DNA from: Ampelocalamus luodianensis
Taxonomy: Eukaryota > Streptophyta > Magnoliopsida > Poales > Poaceae
Length of the DNA stretch: 64,000 nt
NCBI GenBank assembly: GCA_036346255.1
Contig: CM070619.1
Span: 30,324,342-30,388,341 of the forward strand
Reading direction: 5' to 3'
Part shown: positions 34,251-45,192 of the stretch, in pieces
Numbering within the stretch: position 1 is the first letter of the stretch
How the letters are laid out: each line of letters starts with the position of its first letter
Translations under genes and position numbers: made by a program
Notes under the pieces: model-generated
Database searches by the model: none
Told to the model about the DNA's origin: nothing
Seen by the model: only the letters and a program-made list of their open reading frames with translations

Positions 34251-34779
34251 GCCTCCTCGGCCGTGGCGTGGTTCACTCGACCACGCGTGGATCGAGAAGG
34301 GGTAGATGCTGCCCTCGAGGTGGTGTAGGTCTTGCCACACCGGTGGTGTAGGAGCTCGATAAACTGGGCATTCCCCGCTACTTGGCGAGGCGTTGAGATG
34401 CATAGTGGCCTGGCGACCACAATGAAAGCAAGTGACATTAGGCTTGTATGTACCACTGTTTTGGGAGTTCTTACACCCATTGTACCGCTGCACCATAGGT
34501 GGAGAAGGTCGTGGAGGTGCCATAGGAGGCCTCGGTGCACTGGGCACGAGAATGAGGTGCCTAGGGCGGTCGGTCTTGCTGTCGAGAAAACTGCGCTAGC
34601 TGAAAATCGAGCGGCTTTCTTCCTCTTCTTGGACTCTCTGACCACACTCTTGTGCTCCACTACAATGACCTTGTTCACCAAATGTTGGAAGTTCGAAAAT
34701 CATGTATAGCTAGAGCACCGCATCTCCTCGATCAAGCCGCCCATGAACCGATTCGCTGGCGAGTGTCGCGGAGACATCG
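34251..34779 (-). pseudogene. Element B gag, C-terminal part
   Basis: Minus strand: NRFMGGLIEEMR (about 34750-34715), FSNFQHLVNKVIVVEHKSV (about 34700-34645), then a basic, proline-rich region and a zinc-knuckle-like CFHCGRQATMHLNA at about 34430-34385. The preceding part of gag lies at 46231-46727, and the segment between KEAYIP and NRFMGGL, roughly 30-45 codons in related gags, is missing. CATCG at 34775-34779 is the presumed single surviving target duplication of the A' insertion. Confidence 0.7.
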
Positions 34780-36014
34780 TGATACGAGGAAGGCCCGATC
34801 TTCTCGGTGAGGAACCGTGGATAGTTGATGCGGCAGACGATGTCGCGCTAGCTGAACACTCGCGCCAATGCACAAACCCTCAACTCTTCTGAATCGCCCA
34901 AACACACCGGGTAGTTGTTCGTCGCGAGACCACGAACGACGAACGCCAAGTCCCAATTCCCAATGGAACGACGGCTTGACCTTGGATTGCGAAACAAAAC
35001 AAATGGATCGCCTAATTCTCTCTCAAAGTCCTCGCATGAACTGCGGTGTCGAAAGAACAAGCAATAGCTATGTTTCAATCTTATGCATAAACTGTTCGCC
35101 TCTGTAGTGCGGCCATGGGGGTTTATATAGCCTCCCACGCAAGCACAAAACTCGGATGAACAGAACCGAGTGCTACAGATAATCCGAGTCCGACACTGTT
35201 CATTGCTACAAGATTCCTAGTCCGATTCATCGCTTACGTGAACAGTAATCCGATTCAAAAAACGTCCTACTTTAATTTGGAAATTTAAACTAGTCTCCTC
35301 TCGGTTTCCCTTGTATTGTGAGCTTTCCTTCTCTTAGCTTGCGCGAATTTGTTCGATGCACTTGATGCTTCTTTTTATGCCAATGTAACCCTTGTTGCCA
35401 TGTCACCATATGTCTTTCTTGACCGCTCGCATGAGCTAGGGTTTTATCCTCGAGAGCACGTTCCCCTCGTTGGCCACATGGGTTTCTTCTCCCTTGTTGG
35501 CCGCATGTGTTCTCCTCCATGAATTTGTTCCCGGCCTCCTCTCCTCCCTCTCGGTTCCAAAGTCTTTAAATTGGTCAAACCCGAGAATGCACCAAGTATT
35601 GCTTTTGGTAGTAACCAATTCTCATTGGCAACAAAAGGAAATTCATTAAGAAACAAATGCACTGTTGTTTGAGAAGTTTAGCTCCGCTTCACGAATAACG
35701 TCATAAGTAGTAGGATATCCTCATCATCCTCCCTTTCTTCAAGAAAAGCCGTCCTCGGCTTTTGATAGCGTGAAGATGTGCTAGACAAATAATACAACGT
35801 ATATGCATGGTATATATATTTATCATCCAAACTCCTTTAAGCTTAGCACATGATGATTTGGTTGAAAGTGTAATAAACAAAAGAACAACGATATACGTGG
35901 TATATGTATGCATCAATTGTTGTGACATTCTCGTTGTTGCGCACAAAATAATTAGGATCATAGCAGCCATAGGATGTATTTGATATATAAATTGTGATAC
36001 TTTCAGTCACATCA
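34780..36014 (-). repeat. 3' LTR of A'
   Basis: 1,235 bases. From 36014 down: TGATGTGACTGA..., then at about 35770-35728 AAAGCCGAGGACGGCTTTTC, a purine tract AAGAAAGGGAGGA and TGATGAGGATATCC, the layout that normally forms the pol end, PPT and LTR start of a CRM element. Then the S1-type LTR body with CR-like AKLLKQQ coding text, TATATAAA and GTATCA end. Confidence 0.8.
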
Positions 36015-36643
36015 TTCTCCCTCCCATGAGAAAAAATCGTCCTCGACTTTGGTAAGTACATGGACAAGATATAAGAGGGGCCCACTAGATCAAGTTGTTC
36101 AAATATTGGGGAGAAAAATTTTAGTTTCTTCCATGCTTCAACTCGACTACGTTGTTTACATGTATATGAGAAACAAGTAGGCATCATATTGCGTTCTAAA
36201 CAATAGGCACTTGTATTAAAATCCATCTCAAAATGATCATGATATTTCTCAATAGATGGTTTGCGCAAAACATGCAAGTTTAAATCAGCAAGATTATCAC
36301 AGGTAATGCATATTTGATAAACATAGAACTTGTCATCTACACCATAATCTCCAATCAAATTGAATGTATATGTGTAGGCATAAGTACTAACGAGTGATTT
36401 TAAACATGAAACTTTAGCAAGATTCTCAATCACACTAGATAGCTCTCTATGAACATCGAACATGATATAGTATAAAAGATCATCAAAAGATATTTTAGTA
36501 AGAACGTCCTTATGGGTAATCAATTCCACGTTATGTAAATTGAGCGTACAAATTTCAGAACATGGAATATTCAAAGGAACACTAGAGATCGAACTCAGTG
36601 CGCATCTCTTCTTGATGAGTATGCAATTCAACACCATTATCAA
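36015..36643 (-). CDS. A' ORF of unknown function, end of internal region
   Basis: The open frame 36643-35843 gives 266 codons and runs over the PPT into the LTR; about 210 codons are internal. It is not gag, RT or integrase: Cys-, Tyr- and Leu-rich, with no transmembrane-length hydrophobic run and no zinc pattern I recognise. Before the PPT it reads SMYLPKSRTIFSHGREN, parallel to the SRTTPFQEGEDD end of CRM pol. An adjoining frame upstream (ISIECEKDAPTEKREVDDSQ, 36855-36640) is acidic and may be its N-terminal part after a frameshift. The solo LTR at 61207-61473 keeps only the LTR-encoded tail. The length of open frame in a region full of broken genes is notable. Confidence 0.45.
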
Positions 36644-36860
36644 GTACCTTTACCATCCTCCTCGCTTGTTGTAGGTGTTGTAGATATCAAATCATCATCA
36701 TGAAACCATTGGATCGCAAGCACTCTATCCCACACCGTGGTTATCTCCTCGTCTTTCATGTCCAACGCGTGCGGTTGTTCAACTTTCAACTCATTTTTTT
36801 GACTATCATCTACTTCTCTCTTTTCTGTTGGTGCATCTTTCTCACACTCAATAGAGATGC

Positions 36861-37742
36861 TGATGAGGATGTCCCTACTACTGATGAGGTTATTCGTGAA
36901 GCAGGAGCTAAACTTCTCAAACAACAGGTGCATTTGTTTCTTAATGAATTTCCTTTTGTTGCCAATGAGAATTGGTTACTACCTAAAGCAATACTTGGTG
37001 CATTCTCAGGTTTGACAAATTTAAAGACTTTGGAACCGAGAGGAGGAGAGGGAGGCTGGAACAAATTCATGGAGGAGAAACACATGCGGCCAACAAGGGA
37101 GAAGAAACCCATGTGGCTAACGAGAGGAACGTGCTCTCGAGGATAAAACCCTAGCACACGCAGGCGGTCAAGAAAGACATATGGTGACATGGCAACAAGG
37201 GTTACATTGGCATAAAAGAAGCATCAAGTGCATCGAACAAATTCGCATAGCTAAGAGAAGGAAAGCTCACAATACAAGGGAAACCGAGAGGGAGACTAGT
37301 TTAAATTTCCAAATTAAAGTAGGACATTTTTTGAATCGGATTACTGTAGCACTCGGTTACTGTTCATCCGAGTTTTGTGCCTGCGTGGGAGGCTATATAA
37401 ACCCCCCATGGCCGCACCATAGAGGTAGACCAGTTTATGCATAAGATTGAAACATAGCTATTGCTTGTTCTTTCGACACCAGAGTTCATGCGAGGACTTT
37501 GAGTGAGAATTAGGCGATCCATTTGTTTTGTTCTGCAATCCAAGGTCAAGCCGTCGTTCCATTGGGAATTGGGGACTTGGCGTTAAGTGCTCGTGGTCTC
37601 GACGAACAACTACCCGGTGTTTTGGGCGTATTCCGAAGAGTTGAGGGTTCGTGCATTGGCGAGTGTTCAGCTAGCGACATCGTCTGCTTCGCATCAACTA
37701 TCCACGGTTCCTCATCGAGAAGATCGGGCCTTCCCCGTATCA
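36861..37742 (+). repeat. 5' LTR of X (S1 type)
   Basis: 882 bases. It retains the ~120-base segment AGAAGAAACCCATGTGGC...GACATGG that A1 lacks, but has lost ~60 bases between two GGATTACTGT words, removing the G-box palindrome. It encodes a CR-like tail (REAGAKLLKQQVHLFLNE, about 36895-36950). It is closest to the LTR body of A'. Confidence 0.85.
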
Positions 37743-37744
37743 TA

Positions 37745-38713
37745 TGGTATCGATTCTAGGTTTACTCGGTGAGAATTTCTTTACCGTAGTTAGATTCGTT
37801 TTCTATCCTATCGTCCAATAAACCGAAAATTGCAATACCAAAACCGTAGTTTAATCTGTTATTTTTGTGCGTTTAGTTAAGTTTTCATCCATTAGAGTTT
37901 TTGTTTTTAGTGCTGATCCATGTGTTCCTTTTGCGTTGCTTAATCATTGTGTTCACATAAACCGTACTCAAATTGCTGATTGAACTCCTCAATTAGCACC
38001 CAAAAAGAGATAGCCGATCAAAACACTTTGGGTTTCTTGAGCTTCACTTATATCCTTTCATCCTTGAGACTAGCTTTTGTACATTGCACTAGGGCTGTTC
38101 TTTGGTTTATTTACACGTTGTTGAATTGTGAGACTTGTGCAATCAAGAGGAGCAAACCCTATTTCGGCCATTGCAATAAGAAAAGAGGAAAAGGCAGCGG
38201 TTACAAAGAAAAAGCCACGGCTTGAAAAGGTATTTAAAAAAACAAAAGATCAAACCCGCAAATACCAGCATACAAATTTTTCCTTCCGGTTTCCTTAATA
38301 GCGAAGGCGTAAGAGCTTTGTTCATGCGGTTTTGAGAAAAAAAAAAAAAAAAAAAGGCTGTAGAAATTGGGAAGAGTCAACCTTAGTCCACAATTTCAGA
38401 TTGTGTATTTAATCTATTTGAGCAATCTTGTGCCCTAACATTGATATCTTTGCAATTGGCTAGCGTCTCTCATAGTACTTGGTGCAAAACGCAGGCTAGT
38501 TTTCATCTCAATTTCTGTTTGTCTCTCACTAGCTCATTCCTTTGTTTGCATTAAGTCACATTTATCTTTGTTTGTGCGTTCATACACTTCGCTTAAACCT
38601 TTGGATCAGCACATAGGCAAAATACTCTAGCTTGGATCATTACTTAGCTTTACAATACCTTGAATATCAGATTGCATAGGATATACACATACCTATCAGA
38701 TTGCATAGGATAT
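37745..38713 (+). other. X primer site, leader and templated filler
   Basis: TGGTATCGATTCTAGG at 37745, then S1 leader closely matching A1 (18064-19010). It contains an A-tract of about 20 bases near 38336-38355. The leader ends at 38693, followed by the 20-bp duplicated segment (38694-38713). Confidence 0.75.
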
Positions 38714-39016
38714 TCATAAGATTGAAACATAGCTATTGCTTGTTCTTTCGACCCGAGTTCATGCGAGGACTTTGAGAGAGGACTAGGCGATCCAATTGTT
38801 CGCTCGCAATTCAAGGTCAAGCCGCTGTTCCACCGGGAATCGGGGACTTGGCGTTAAATCGCTCGTGGTCTCGCGACGAACAACTACCCGGTGTGTTGTG
38901 GGCGTATTCCGAAGAGTTGAGGTTCGTGCATTGGCGCGAGTGTTCAGCTAGCGACATCGTCTACTTCGCATCAACTATCACGGTTCCTCACCGAGAGATC
39001 GACCATCCCCGTATCA
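38714..39016 (+). repeat. 3' remainder of Y's 5' LTR
   Basis: Starts TCATAAGATTGAAACATAG and ends CCCGTATCA. It matches 45924-46230 (Y's 3' LTR; both have GAGAGAGGACTAGGCGATCC), not X's LTR (GAGTGAGAATTAGGCGATCC). U3 and the TATA region are missing, so this copy has no promoter of its own. Confidence 0.85.
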
Positions 39017-39018
39017 TG

Positions 39019-40468
39019 TGGTATCGATTCTAGGTTTACTCGGTGAGAACTTCTTTACCCGTAGTTAGATTCGTTTTCTTTCCTATCGCATAACAAACCA
39101 AAATTGCGTACCAAAACCGTAGTTTAATCTGTTATTTCTTGTGCGTTTAGTTAAGTTTTCATCCATTAGAGTTTTGTTTTAGTGCTGATCCTTGTGTTTC
39201 CATTGCGTAGCTTAATCTTTATCAAAAAAATTTGCTGATTGAACTCCCTCAATTAGCACCCAAAAACCATCATCCGATCTGTCCGTGCGCTGTCTTGCCA
39301 GCACAATCCGAGACGGTGTTGTTTCCTTATCCGAACTCCTTGGTGTGACTAGAGTCCTAATCAACCTCTAGCTCAAACACAATCGAGTCCAATTGCTCCA
39401 TCTTGAGTTTGGCCACTACATCATAGCCGTCGAACCACATTTGCTGTCCTTTTATATCCTTTCATCTTGAGACTAGCTATTGATATTGCACCTAGGGCTG
39501 CTCATTCAAGTTGATTACACGTTCTTTGTTTGTGAGGGTTCTTGCAGCCCACGAGGAGCAAGGCGAGAGGAAAAGAAGGAAAAGGCAGCCGCATAGAAAG
39601 AGCCGCGGCATATAAAAAAAAAAAAAAAAAAAAAAACTAACTTTTGCATACGACCTCCGATTGGAGCGTTTCTTGATCCGTTGGAAAGGAAACGGAAAAT
39701 AGAGCCAAAAAAAAGAAGTGCGGGAAATTTTTACATCCGCGTAGCCACCAGCATACGTGTCGGAAAACTTCGACCCCAAAAGGTCGTTTAGGGCCTCAAA
39801 GCGGAGCAAACCGAGAAAAATTCCGTTTTCAGATTTCGCTCAAAATTGATAGAGCCCGTCTGCAGTGATTCTAAGGTACCCCGTGACGACGATCCCCCTT
39901 TTCCGAGTTGATCCGCGCATACTTTTAGCTACTACAAGATCGGGTCATCTTTTAGCTTGTGTTTTTCAATTTTGATTGAGCAATCTTGTGCCCTAGTATA
40001 TTCCTTTGCAATTGGCTAGCGTCTATCCCCATTTCTGGTGCAAAACGAGCTGGTTTCATCTCTTTTCCGCTCGCTAGCTCAGTCCTTTGTTTGCATTAAG
40101 TCTCATTTATCCTTGCGTGTGCGTTCATACACTTCGCTTAAACTCGTTGGATCAGCACATAGGCAAAATACTCTAGCTTGGATCATTACTTAGCTTTACA
40201 ATACCTTGAATATCAGATTGCATAGGATATACACATACCTGTCCAAGCTCCACCTACACCCGCTTGTGTACTCCCTTGCTCTTGGTTACGCTCCTACATT
40301 CACGGGTTAAGGTCGTTCGCGTCACAATCGCTGCTTTTGCCGTCCTTGATTCACTTTGGAACGGTAAGCTTGTCTTGTTTTCGGGGCATGTGAGTTGCGG
40401 CGTAAGTAGCGAGAGCTTTGTTTTACTAACCCAGATATAACCTCGTTTCTTGTTTGTGAGTTGTTGTT
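39019..40468 (+). other. Y primer site and leader
   Basis: TGGTATCGATTCTAGG, then S2 leader shared with A2 up to AAACCGAGAA at about 39826, where A2 is deleted. It holds an A-tract of more than 20 bases near 39615-39638. From about 40000 it is shared with A1. No gene. Confidence 0.75.
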
Positions 40469-41945
40469 ATGTCGAGTCACGAGGAGGATCCACCTAATCC
40501 AGGCGCGCTGATTACGTGGGCGAGTACACTCGGTTGCGAGATGCTACAAAAACAACTTCAAGATGGTGACAATGGCGTGCGCGATGAACTCGGGAAGTTC
40601 GGTGGATGAACACCCTCGGGAGGAGGTCACACAATTGCGTCTGACCATCAACAATAACTTCCGGAGCTACGCCATGTTCGCCAACACACCTCGTGAGGGC
40701 GCGCAAGTGATGACACGCAGTGTGCACGGCCCTCCGCCGTTTTGCACAATGAGACCGAGGATGAGCATGCTATTCGTGTGGATGAGGAGCGACGGCACGG
40801 CGGCGCGCCGCATGGCGTGCCGCCAAACATCGGGATGGCAGCGCGCACGCCTCGAGCTCATGGGCGTGGCGAGGCAACGGCGGCGAGTGGAGGCGCACCA
40901 CGGGTGTCCACGGAGGAGGTGTGCATCGTGCACCTCGTAGCATGGCGGATGAGGCCGAGCAATGGGATGACGATTTCCGTCGACGACTTCGATGACCGAC
41001 AGCGCCACACGTCGCAACAACGCGGCGTCGACACGGCATTTACGCCGACGATTTTGTCGCTAAGCCCAAATTTACTCTTCCTATATTTTCAGTGGTACGG
41101 ATGTGGAGCAATACCTCACTTGGGAGTCGAAGGTGGATAAGTTGTTTTAATGAACAACTATTCCAATGAGAAGAAGTGTTGCTTGCTTCCAATGGCTTGG
41201 ATGATTATGCTACACATTGGTGGGAGCGATTCATTCGTAGCGCATGGAGCGCCATGAGTTGCCGATTATCACCGGGAGCGATGAAGCGACATTTGCGGGC
41301 ACGCTTTGTACCTCGCCACTACAAGCGCAAACTATTTGAGAAGTTGATGTACTGCGACAAGGTATGAGGTCAATTGATGAATATCATAAGGAGATGGAAA
41401 CTATCATGATACATGCGGATGTCGCGAGAATGAAGAATGCAGACCATGGCGAGATTTCTAGCCGGCATGAATCATGCTTCATCAGCGCATTGTCAATCAC
41501 CATCCCTATAATGATATGATTGAGTTGTCGCACCAAGCACGCGGCCGAGCGACAAGTGATTGAAGATGCACGGTTCACGCCGCTCACGCCCTTCACCGAC
41601 CCAGACAGCCATATAACAACAAACACCAAACAAGAGCACTCGGCTGGAAGCAATTCGGCAATGCGCAGCCCGCAAGTAAGAAGTCGAGAGTACACCAAAG
41701 ATCGGTGCGTCGACCGCGGCGCCATTTGCTAGTGCGACCTCGCCTATGGGGTCAACAGTGTCGTTCACGTGACATCATTTGCCACAAGTGCAAGGGTGTT
41801 GGCCATTTTGAGGGATCGCCAAATGTCGAACTATGCTTATCACCGAGGATGGCGGTTATGTTTGACTAGTGATGACGAGTCGCTTTGATGCGCAACCGCC
41901 TTGCACACCGATGACATAGAACAATGTGAGTGCGATCCAGTTTCC
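40469..41945 (+). pseudogene. Y gag
   Basis: Starts ATG at 40469 (MSSHEEDPPNPG in frame), the best preserved gag start in the window. The frame breaks within ~15 codons. Later parts: LRLTINNNFRSYAMFAN (about 40635), a basic/Gly-rich region, RSAWSAMSCRLSPGAMKRHL (41237-41300), and zinc knuckle CHKCKGVGHF near 41784. Confidence 0.75.
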
Positions 41946-43950
41946 TAACACCGAGCATTCCATTGTTTGCACGCCAAGGTGCTTAGTGTGATGCCATCGC
42001 CATCACTCGAACAATGGTGCAATTTGTTTCGACTTGGCGAAGCTTGATAAGGGTAAGGTCCGCAAAGTGATCATTGATGGCGGAAGTTGTCACAATTTGG
42101 CTAGCAAGGATATGTGTCATAAGTTGGGTTTGAAGTACTTGCCGCATCCACGCCCTTATCATGTGCAATGGTTGAGCGACAAAGAGGAAGTGAAGGTGAA
42201 CTATATGGTGCGAGTGACGCTTATTGGGAAGTACACCGACAATCGTGGATCGCGATGTTGTGCCTATGCGGTGTGTCAATTGCTCTTGGGACGGCCATGG
42301 CAATATGACCGTTCTCATTGCTCATGATGGGCGTACAAATCGCTACACATTTCGATGGAATAATATGGATATCATCTTGAAGCCCTTACACCGCAATGCA
42401 TTGTGAATTCTTCAATGCGAGAAAAATTGAGATGCACGTTGAGACCGCAAAGAGCGAGAGAAGAATTTAGTGATGTTAGCCACCAAATCGAAATGAGAGA
42501 ATTCAGCGAAGATCCCAATTTGGTGCACTTTGTACTATTGGACAAAGACGCCTTGCTTTCGACTAACGACTTGTCTTCTCTTCCTAGTGGTGTTGCTTGT
42601 GTTTTGCAGACTTCAATGACGTCTTTCCAAACGAGGTACCACCGGGCTACCACCAATTCGTGGATAGAACATAAGATCGACTTGATTCCGTGCGTCATTG
42701 CCGAACCGACCACCGCATCGCACCAATCCCGAGGAAACAAAGGAAATTCAAACAAGTACAAGAGCTTCTCTCCAAAGGGTATGTACGTGAAAGCTTAAGC
42801 CCTTGTCTTTCTCTGTTATTTTAGTTCCTAAGAAAGATGGTTCATGGCGATGCGTAGATTGTCGAAAGCGATTAATAATATCACAATTCGATATCGTCAT
42901 CCTATACCTCGCTTAGATGATATGCTAGACGAATTGAGTGGTGCTATTATTTTTCTAAGATAGATTTGCAGATGGTTACCATCAAATTAGGATGCATGAA
43001 GGGATGAGTGGAAAACAGCATTTAAAACAAAATTTGGGTTGTATGAGTGGTTAGTCATGCCTTTGGTTTAACTAATGCACCTAGTACATTCATGCGCTTT
43101 AATGAATCATGTTTTAAGGCATTTGATTGGTAAATTTGTGGTTGTGTACTTTGATGATATTCGATTTACAATCGCGGTGAATCTGAACACATAGACCATC
43201 TTAGACAAGTTCTACAAGTTTTACGTGAGGCTAGGTTATTCGGTAACTTAGAGAAGTGTACCTTTGCAAAGATCGTGTCATCTTTTGGGCTATGTTGTTT
43301 CGCACGGGAGTTGAAGTAGATGAGTCTAAAATTGAAGCGATTAAAAATTGGCCAACTCCGTGAATGTAAGTCGATTAGAGCTTTCATGGTCTCACTGGTT
43401 TTATCGGCGCTTTGTGAAGGATATTAGCACCATAGCTGCCCCTTTGAATGAACTTACTAAAAAGGGTGTTGAATTTGTGTGGGGGTAGCGCAAGACAATG
43501 CTTTTCTGAACTTAAGAAACGCTTGACCAAGCACCGTTGCTTGTTTTACCCGATTTCACTAAAAATTTTGAAATTGAGTGTGATGCTAGTGGATTGGGTA
43601 TTGGCGGTGTTTTAATGCAAGAGGGTAGACCGGTAGCTTATTTTAGTGAGAAACTAAATGGTGCTCAATTGAATTATCCGGTCTATGACAAAGAGCTTTA
43701 TGCTTTAGTGCGTGCGTTAGAAACTTGGCAACACTATTTATGGCCTAAAGAGTTTATTATTCATTCGATCATGAGGCATTAAAGTATTTAAAGGGTCAAG
43801 CAAACCTGAACCGTAGACATGCCAAATGGGTCGAATTCATTGAGTCGTTTCCTTACATTGTAAAATATAAGAAGGAAAGGAAAATGTGGTAGCCGATGCA
43901 CTCTCTAGGAAAAGTGTGCTTTTACTCAATTAGGAGTGCAAGTTCCTGGT
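41946..43950 (+). pseudogene. Y protease, reverse transcriptase and RNase H
   Basis: Protease: VRKVIIDGGSCHNLASKDMC (frame 42034-42327). RT: VPKKDGSW (about 42825), a damaged WRxCVDCR site (bases lost near 42849-42870), SGYHQI region altered at 42969, MPFGLTNAPST split by a lost T near 43062, VVVYFDDI at about 43140. RNase H is intact over frame 43537-43782 (DFTKNFEIECDASGLGIGGV ... YDKELYALVRALETWQHYL). Confidence 0.75.
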
Positions 43951-45192
43951 TTCGAGAGTTTGCGTGATTTATATGCTCATGACCATGATTTTTCCGTTCA
44001 TATGCACATTGCAAAGAGGAAAAGGCTGGGATAAATTTCACATCCATGATGGGTTTTGTTTCGCACTAACAAATTATGCGTTCTGCACTCCTCCGTGCTT
44101 TGCTATTCTGCAGGAATCACATGCGGTGGGTTGATGGGACATTTTGGACGTGAGAAGACGTTATCTATGCTTGAGCGATCACTTTTATTGGCCTAAGATG
44201 AGGCGAGATGTAGAGAGGTATGTGCAACGGTGCATTACTTGCCACAAAGCGAAATCAAAATTGAATCCACACGGTTTGTATACCCTCTACATGCTCCCAA
44301 TGCACCATGGGAGGATATTAGTATGGATTTTGTTTTAGGATTACCTAGAACTAAGAGGGGAGTGATTCTGTTTTTGTCGTTGTGGATCGTTTTCAAAGAT
44401 GGCACACTTTATTCCGTACACAAGAGCGACGATGCGTCGCATATTGCTAACTTGTTTTTCAGGGAGATCGTGAGGCTACATGGCGTGCCACGCACTATTG
44501 TGTCGATCGTGACGTGAAGTTCATGAGCTACTTTTGGAAGACACTTTGGGGGTAAACTGGGACGAAGTTGTTATTCAAGCACGACTTGTCATCCCCAAAC
44601 TGATGGTCAAACGGAGGTGGTGAACCGCACACTTTCGATGCTACTTCGGACCATGATCAAGAAGAATCTGCGCGAGTGGGAGGATTGTTTGCCGCACGTG
44701 GAATTCGCTTATAATCGGGCCATGCACTCCACTACGCAGTTGTGTCCTTTTGAGGTGGTGTATGGTTTCAAACCCTTTACGCCGCTTGATTTGCTGCCAC
44801 TTCCAAGTCAACACCGTGTTCATATGGAGGCATCCAAGCGAGCTGAGTATGTGAAGAAATTGCATCTCAAAACAAAAGAGGAGATAGAGCGCAAGGTCAA
44901 GTCCTATGCTGAGAAGGCGAATAAGAAACGGAAGAAGATGATTTTTCAACCAGGTGTTTTGGTTTGGGTGCACTACCGCAAGGATCGTTTTCCAGAACGC
45001 CGCAAGTCTAAATTGCTGCCACGAGGTGATGGACCTTTCAAGGTGCTTGCAAAGATTAACGACAATGCCTACAAGATAGAGCTTTCCGGCGATGACTATG
45101 GCGTGAGCTCTACTTTCAATGTCGCTGATTTATCACCTTTCTTTGGTGGTGATGATCCAGTGTCGCGACGACGCCTTTTCAAGAGGGGAGGA
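43951..45192 (+). pseudogene. Y integrase and PPT
   Basis: HHCC domain frame 44144-44338 (DHFYWPKMRRDVERYVQRCI); MDFVLGLPRTKRG (44230-44517 frame); second Asp site VSIVT(T)-like at about 44500 with lost bases. The 192-codon frame 44617-45195 then runs uninterrupted through FEVVYGFKPFTPLDLLPLPS, SKLLPRGDGPFKVLAKINDN and VADLSPFFGGDD to the PPT AAGAGGGGAGGA at 45181-45192. It is the longest intact stretch of any CRM integrase here, showing that the family was coding-competent recently. Confidence 0.8.

Larger units (their letters stand above)
34780..36860 (-). mobile_element. A' element, 3' part only: long LTR plus end of internal region
   Basis: LTR 34780-36014 (starts TGATGTGACTGAAAG on the minus strand at 36014, ends GTATCA at 34780), PPT CTCATGGGAGGGAGAA at 36015-36030, then internal coding-like sequence to 36860, where the X element begins. 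The same LTR occurs as a solo copy with perfect duplication at 60248-61477, which fixes its limits. The inner ~940 bases are homologous to CRM S1 LTRs; the first ~290 are an extension with its own PPT-like module. I infer a CRM-clade, probably non-autonomous family (rice has noaCRR elements; identity not tested). Its 5' half is lost. Confidence 0.75.

Noticed and set aside
36640..36933. Independent 97-codon gene
   Set aside because: The frame crosses the X LTR start at 36861, so its first part is the reverse of the LTR. Only the acidic part inside A' could be real.
38336..39638. A-tracts near 38336 and 39615 as processed-transcript tails
   Set aside because: Both lie at the same place in CRM leaders and occur in A1/A2 in shorter form, so they are part of the element, variable in length.
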